From Epinephelus fuscoguttatus (lineage: Eukaryota > Chordata > Actinopteri > Perciformes > Serranidae), in the NCBI RefSeq assembly GCF_011397635.1, contig NC_064773.1, positions 24,158,449 to 24,222,448 on the forward strand: a stretch of DNA of 64,000 bases. Reading direction: 5' to 3'. Of the stretch, positions 58,301 through 64,000 are shown piece after piece. The notes beneath the pieces are model-generated. The model ran no database searches, was not told the DNA's origin, and worked only from the letters and a program-made list of their open reading frames with translations. Within the stretch, counting starts at the first letter, position 1; the number at the start of each line of letters is the position of its first letter. The translations under genes and the position numbers were made by a program.

Positions 58301-59094
58301 CCCAATCATCCTTGCTTCATGTGTCCCCCCACGCCCTTGTGATCATGCCATGGCCGATGCTTAAAAGCAGGACACTCATCTGCAGTATCAGATCACTGCA
58401 CCCCTACCTGATGTACCTCATAGTATATTCTCCATTTGGTGCACATGCAGCAGCCAACTTGAGCAGCTCAAAAGTTTCCCAAACTTCACACACTCAGAAT
58501 CCAGAGTCAGCTTTTGCTCAGAGTGACGTAGAGGTAACTTAAGATGGATGAAGGGGAAAAGGTCGCGACCAGCTTTTTGGAGTTTGAGCATCGTGATCGA
58601 TCAGATCTCAAGTCTTTTTCATGGCGCTAGGTGGGGCGTGGCACTGCACTGCAGCACGTTAGAGGGGAACAAGCCGGGGTACCATCCAAGGAGAGGAAGG
58701 AGCAGGGAGAGGAGGGTGGGCGGCGGTGAGGGCGAGAGGGGTAGAGACAGCAGTTTGGCCCTCGACAAAAGCCTCCTCCCACTTTTTTTTCCTTCTCTTT
58801 CCTCAACACCTCCCCTCCTCTCTCCGTCCTCCGAAACTTGCTCCTTCCTCCTCTCCTCTCTCTTGCTGCCGTACTTTTGGGCGCTTCATGCAGAATGGTC
58901 TGTGTCTGAGAGCAGTGGCCTGAAATAAAACTAAGAGGGGCCTTGGTCGAGTGGAGAATGCTAGCTTTGTCTCAGCTGCCATCCACACTGTCTGGAGACG
59001 TGGTAGGGAGAGAGCTCAAAGAGAGTGTCTGATTGCAAATTAGCAGTGCCAAATGGAGCGCCCTGGCCACCTCCATGAGATTCAGCCCCCTTTT

Positions 59095-59151
59095 TCTCCT
59101 CTCCTCTCCTCTCCTCTCCTCTCCTTTCCTCTCCTCTCCTCTCCTCTCCTC
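59095..59151. repeat. (CTCCT)n pentanucleotide microsatellite
   Basis: About eleven units with one T substitution. Not related to the ATTCT unit of ATXN10 disease. Confidence 0.95.
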
Positions 59152-59159
59152 AATTCAAA

Positions 59160-60255
59160 TCATGGAAAAAAAATCTCGTTAAAGAAGTTTAATGGCGGAG
59201 TCAGTACTTTTCCTTTGTCAATACTCTTTTCTTAATTGGTGTGATTGAATGTACAAATTGTCTAAAATGAAAGATTGATGAGTATTGAGTGCTGAGGTCC
59301 ATTTAGGTGCAAGGTTTTGGATGATGAGTGCTTAATACCATATCTACAGTATGTCCATTAGCAGTGCAAACATCTCTTAATATCATACTTGAAGTGAAAT
59401 ATATGTTGAATTTCCAGCGTATCATAAGTTTGACAACTAAATGTCTCAGTGGGGATTTTAATTTTGTAAAGACCACTTTGAGTAACTGGAACTATGCAAA
59501 ACCATTTCTCCCTTATTATTGCTTCTTCAGCATATTAATTTACACCTAAATATGTTCAGTGCAGAAGAAATAAAACAGGTACAGTTAAACTCATACAGTT
59601 GTTTTGTTACATTAAAGAATTATATAGAAAAATAAGTAAAATATAGATTAAATCTATGGATTTTAAAGCTTGCCATAACTGCAAGCGTCATGTCAGCAAG
59701 CATCTGTATGTTCCATAATGTGTGATATATCATATGTGATATATCATATATAATAATAACATATGGACCATTTGAAGCTCCAGTGACAGCTTGAAAAATA
59801 AAAAATACATAAATAAAAGTCATATAAAGTTTATTAACTATTATGTATGTTAAAGAAAAAATGTAATTGATTTTACACTGTTATAAATACTTATTTTTTT
59901 CAATATAAAACTTTTGACAAATAATGCTTCAATTAATTACATATTAATAATAATGCAGCTTTTATTTTGAAGTATTTGTTTAGAATCAGTTTAAGGGAAT
60001 AAGCAGTGAATTAGTAAATTATAATCAAAGTGTACACACAGTTTTTATTTAGAAAGCTAACCAGTGGACCACCCAGCTTTTAAAACTGGCTAACACTTAG
60101 CTTTATTTTACTTTAAGGTGCTGAAAAAATAATAATGTGTGTGTTTGTGTTTGTCTTAAGTCACATCAGGTGAATGTCCATCATTATGAACTTGTGTCAC
60201 CTTTTAATCCCGGTTATAGCCTACATGCTCAGCCTTATATGCAGCCGAGCTGTAG
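59160..60255. other. AT-rich intergenic sequence, no gene seen
   Basis: Very AT-rich, notably 59590-60070, with a small palindromic ATATATCATATGTGATATAT cluster near 59730. No coding or RNA gene recognised. Confidence 0.4.
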
Positions 60256-60257
60256 GA

Positions 60258-60337
60258 ACACACACACACACACACACACACACTTCACACACTCCTCCAC
60301 ACAAACTCTCACACACACACACACACACACACACACA
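60258..60337. repeat. Interrupted (CA)n microsatellite
   Basis: Two CA tracts separated by about 30 bp of CA-like imperfect sequence. A further (AC)n is at 61369-61391. Confidence 0.95.
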
Positions 60338-61083
60338 TGCACACCTAATCCTATACTATCATTCTGCGCTGATGGATATAGGCGTACTGTACACAGAGCT
60401 CGGTCACTGAGTGCAACTGTAATATCACCTGTCAATACAGATTTGCCAGCACTCAATACACTTGTCTGTGTGCTGCAGGTTCACAGTGGGACTGGTGCTT
60501 CCACTCATGTGCACAGAGGCAAAAATAAATAAATAAAAAATTAAAACTATACACAAATAGTGATTCGATCATCAACAATAGTATAAACAAGCCTTTGGGG
60601 GGTTTTTTTACTTACATTTTTCTGTGTCTTCCACAGATTATAACAACAAATCACATTGTGTTTTTCTTTATTTTTAATGTAAAACAATTACTGTAAAACT
60701 CATTTCATTTTACAGGACAATGCAGTTTTTTCAATACACCATGAGGGTTTTTTTTTAATTAAATTGGTAATTTAATAATTTACTTTTAGGCACTTATTCA
60801 CCTCACTACATTTCCCAGTGAAGGAGTGTATTCTCAAACATTACAGGGAGTTAATATTAATAGTTAATTTTTAATCCATACTTATAAGGTGTATTTGATG
60901 CACTTAAAAAAAAAGCACTTTAATATCTTTCTGCATTTTTCCATAGTGACTCGGCAGGTGTGTATCCTCAGCATAATGGAGTGTAACATTTAATTTCCTC
61001 TCTGTATGCTGTCGGTTATTGTTTGATGTATTTATTCTGCTGGAAAACTGATTTATGAAGTGGATCATATCTGTTTATAGGAA

Positions 61084-61300
61084 GGTTTAGATTTCTGGGG
61101 GGGGGCGGGGGGGGGGGTATGGGACACATCATCCTTAATATTTAGAACATATGCACTATCCCTCAATATTCATTTTGACAAAACTTAAGATGTTTGCACC
61201 ATAAATTGATGCAGAAAAGGCACAAAATGGTGCATGAAAAATTCCCCAGAATGCAGGAAATTATGTGTATGATGCTGAAAATTTTCTTCGCTAAAGCTGA
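61084..61300 (+). repeat. Local dispersed repeat, copy 3
   Basis: Same landmark order as copy 2: G9-C-G11 tract, CCTTAATATTTAGAACA, CCCTCAATA, TTTTGACAAAACTTAAG, AATTGATGCAGAAAAGGCAC, AATGCAGGAAAT. Confidence 0.8.
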
Positions 61301-62460
61301 AATTAAACCTGCACCTTTGTGTCTGTGTGTGTTTGCAATATTTTCAAAAGTAGATTTTCAGAGGGAGAACACACACACACACACACACACAGAAAAAAGC
61401 AGATGGATAAATATCTGCTTTAGTAGCCTTGTAATTTCAATCCCTTACAAACTTATAATTTACCTTTTTCAAATTAAGACCCATACAAACCAGCATCTGA
61501 GATTAAAGTAGCTTTTGTGTAAGGTATAATTTTTTAATAACTTTCTGAATGACAGATTGGCCCTTTAACAGCACCGCATTGCCTCATCCCCACACTTTAT
61601 TAATCAATAATGTGTCTGTGAAGCAAATCGGCCAACAAGTCAGGACTTGTCTCCGAGTCACCTGTGGTGTCTAACTGCACATGCAGACCTTCATTAACCC
61701 ACAGAGGGGACGAAACCCAACCGAGCTCATTACGGCGGGCAGACAGGTGTGAGCAATGCAGCTTTAAACCAGGTGTGTGTTTGTTAGCTAGCATAAAAAA
61801 ATAGGCTAATTAGCTGTGGAGCTAAACATGTAGGCAGCATTTGAGATGTTTTTAGCTGCTGTTAGGGTTGTTTTAGCTTTGTTGGAGGAAGGTGACACAG
61901 CCATATTTAAGGTATGAAGCATTAATTTGCTTTAACACGACGCCTCCTGCTTGTTTTCTAGATATTTTAATGTGAGGAAGACTTTATAGCTGGGGCATGA
62001 GGTAAGCTTGCTGTTAGACATGTAGGTGGGGTATGATACAAACGAAAAAACACCACATTTTCTTTTTAAAAATAATCCAAGATGGAGTTAAAGTCTGCGC
62101 GCGACGGTTGTGTTGTGTCTTTATAGTGACCTTGGTACTTTATTTATTTTTTAACATCATAAAACAGCAGTGTATTACTCCTTTAATCGTCCCAAGTGTT
62201 AATGAAGTGTGTTTTTTATTTCCGCGGCGGCATTTCAGGCTATTTTCAGCCCAAAGTAAAGACAGTGACACAATGAAAATATCTTTTTCATGACATCAGG
62301 TAAAAGCAAATAGTGCTTTTTAAGATCCGCGGAGGGTGCAGGAGGGGGGGAGTGAGTGAAGCAACCCTTAATAATCATCTCAATACAGCCTGTTTTTGCA
62401 GACATTTCAATATGATATGCCTTTTCTCTCCCCCCCCCCCCACCTTTAGGGGACATTAAA
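61301..62460. other. Intergenic sequence before a CpG-rich block
   Basis: No gene recognised. (AC)n at 61369-61391, a poly(C) run near 62431-62442, and increasing CpG content after 62090. Confidence 0.4.
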
Positions 62461-62479
62461 TAAGCAGGCTGCTGCTGCT

Positions 62480-62890
62480 GCACACCCAGGGCTGGTTGTA
62501 TAACGGGGCTTCACCTCAGCTGAACTTGACGCATCTGGTTCATCGGCGGCGAAGGACGCGCGGCGCGGCGCAGTCTGCAGGCTGTGTGTCCCCACTGAAC
62601 CGAGCTGGATGGCTGCGGAGAGACGCACACAGGGGGGGCGAAACACAACTCTGTCGTGGCCCGGTAGGCGCTCGCGGAGACTGTCTCACCCCAGCACATT
62701 CAACATGACGACTTTTTCTACTTCCCAGCCTACAAATATCGCTTTGTGCTTTTTTATTTCCTGCTATTTTGTGGCTCAGGGACATAACAGAAGACGAGGT
62801 AGCGTTAAGAAGATATAAAGCCCGCGGACTTGGAGTTGGACACCCCGGAGGGAGAGACCATCCAACTTGAACTCGGAGACCTGTCGGTGC
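62480..62890 (+). promoter_or_regulatory. CpG-rich block, candidate promoter/first exon of the next gene
   Basis: Dense CpG with runs such as GGACGCGCGGCGCGGCGCAG (62550-62569), and a plausible donor CTGTCG|GTGCGT at about 62887. No convincing coding frame, so a non-coding 5' exon would fit. By synteny with human, where a let-7 host gene and PPARA follow WNT7B, this could belong to either. That is inference. Confidence 0.35.
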
Positions 62891-64000
62891 GTAGTCTTTA
62901 ATTCACCCTTTTCTCTTTGTTAGGCGTGTTTTAAGAGGTTTCCATTTGCGTAAAATGCGTACAAATGACAACAACGCTCGACTTTTTGAGCGTAAAGCGT
63001 GTAGCGATATATTTCCCTCAGACTGGGTCAGTGGATATTGACACTGTTATGACTGAACCGATCCACAGTCCTCAGGGGGAAGTTTCCAGGGTGCTAAAAA
63101 CCAGCGCGTTCATAATAACACTTTAACAGCTTCACATAATCGTCTGTAAATTTGCGAACAAGTCCCAAACATCCTCCAGTCCTTACATGAAGATGAAATG
63201 GTCGCCGGAGTGTAAATTCTCCCCTCGCAATACAAGAAAAGAGGTCGTCTTTTTCGTGCCCTAGTTTCCCTTCGCAGAGAGGCATAATCTTTCCCTTTGT
63301 TGTCCCCGATGCAAACACAGATAGGCAGCCGGGCACATCACGTCAGTCCAGCGGAAAACATCACCGCTCTCCAAGTGGGCAATTTACAGGATTTCAGCGA
63401 AATGTGCGTTTAATTAGAAAAAAAAGCGACGTCTCCCGAGCTGTTCACCCTGAGATAATCAGTGTATGTAAGACATGAGAACATATGGTAGAGCTGTGCG
63501 GTTTCCCCTGATGTGTCACTGTGGTTTCCCTCAGAGAAGTTTTTGATGAAATTAATTCATTGAAATCTGAGAGGAGCGAACTCAGCAGTAGCTGGATGTA
63601 TTTTTAATGGTTAAAAGGCCTGTGTGGGCTCCCTGGCTGTCTCTCAGGTGTACGGCGAGCTTCTTTTAAAAGACTAAAATGTGTTTGAAAAATTATAGAA
63701 ACTTAAAAATCCCCTTTGGTGAATTAAAGCGAGGGTGTACATGATGATATTTATTTGATATTACATGCAAGAAGGTGTTTGAACAGTCATAACAGGAGCT
63801 GCACATTCATCAGGTAGGACATGTAGATTTTCGTATTAGAGAACAGAACAAATAAGCAGTTTTCGGGTTCATACGGAGTTCATTTTGTAGCCTTAATCTT
63901 TTCTTCTTGTGGCTATAGATGGTTTATTGATAAATAAGCTAATTTCCCTGACAATAATCAATGTGGGCCATCATCTTTCTCTGAGCAAAAAAGTAACAGT
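62891..64000. other. Sequence to the window end, no gene seen
   Basis: Possibly the first intron of a gene starting in the CpG-rich block. An 80-codon minus-strand frame at 63094-63336 has no recognised similarity. Confidence 0.35.

Noticed and set aside
42328-64000. let-7 microRNA hairpin expected by synteny with human
   Set aside because: No TGAGGTAGTAGGTTG or its complement was found. TGAGGTAG at about 1954 and AGAGGTAGTA (reverse strand, about 20645) diverge immediately after the seed.

Overview
The window is vertebrate genomic DNA from a ray-finned fish. Its genes are split into short exons with GT-AG introns. Their order and orientation, fbln1 (+), atxn10 (+), wnt7b (-), is that of human 22q13.31. 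The start of the Wnt reading frame resembles the fish rather than the human Wnt7b N-terminus. Introns and intergenic DNA hold many short inverted-repeat elements of kinds familiar from spiny-rayed (percomorph) fishes, which suggests but does not prove such a species. No bacterial, phage or plasmid features were seen.

Positions 1-12465 hold the 3' two thirds of fibulin-1. The signal-peptide and anaphylatoxin exons lie upstream of the window. Nine EGF modules are encoded by exons joined in phase 1. The transcript can then end in either of two terminal cassettes, both entered in phase 2: a single exon for the C-type tail (6431-6791), or three exons for the D-type tail (9620-12465).

Positions 16767-27479 hold a complete ataxin-10 gene of eleven coding exons (486 aa). 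Its start lies behind a TATA-less promoter with CCAAT and ETS motifs. Two introns stand out: intron 6 ends in a (TG)10-T4 tract at its acceptor, and intron 10 has the donor and branch-site sequences of a U12-type (minor spliceosome) intron.

Positions 32538-42327 on the minus strand hold a complete wnt7b of four coding exons (353 aa), convergent with atxn10. A short upstream reading frame overlaps its start codon.

Positions 42328-64000 contain no recognisable coding exon. They hold the wnt7b leader and promoter, nested and dispersed transposon fragments, microsatellites, G-quadruplex-type tracts, some complex sequence that could be enhancers, and a CpG-rich stretch near 62.5-62.9 kb that may be the first exon of the next gene. 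The three genes do not form a pathway: fibulin-1 is an extracellular matrix protein, ataxin-10 a cytoplasmic armadillo-type protein, and Wnt7b a secreted signal. They are neighbours by conserved synteny.
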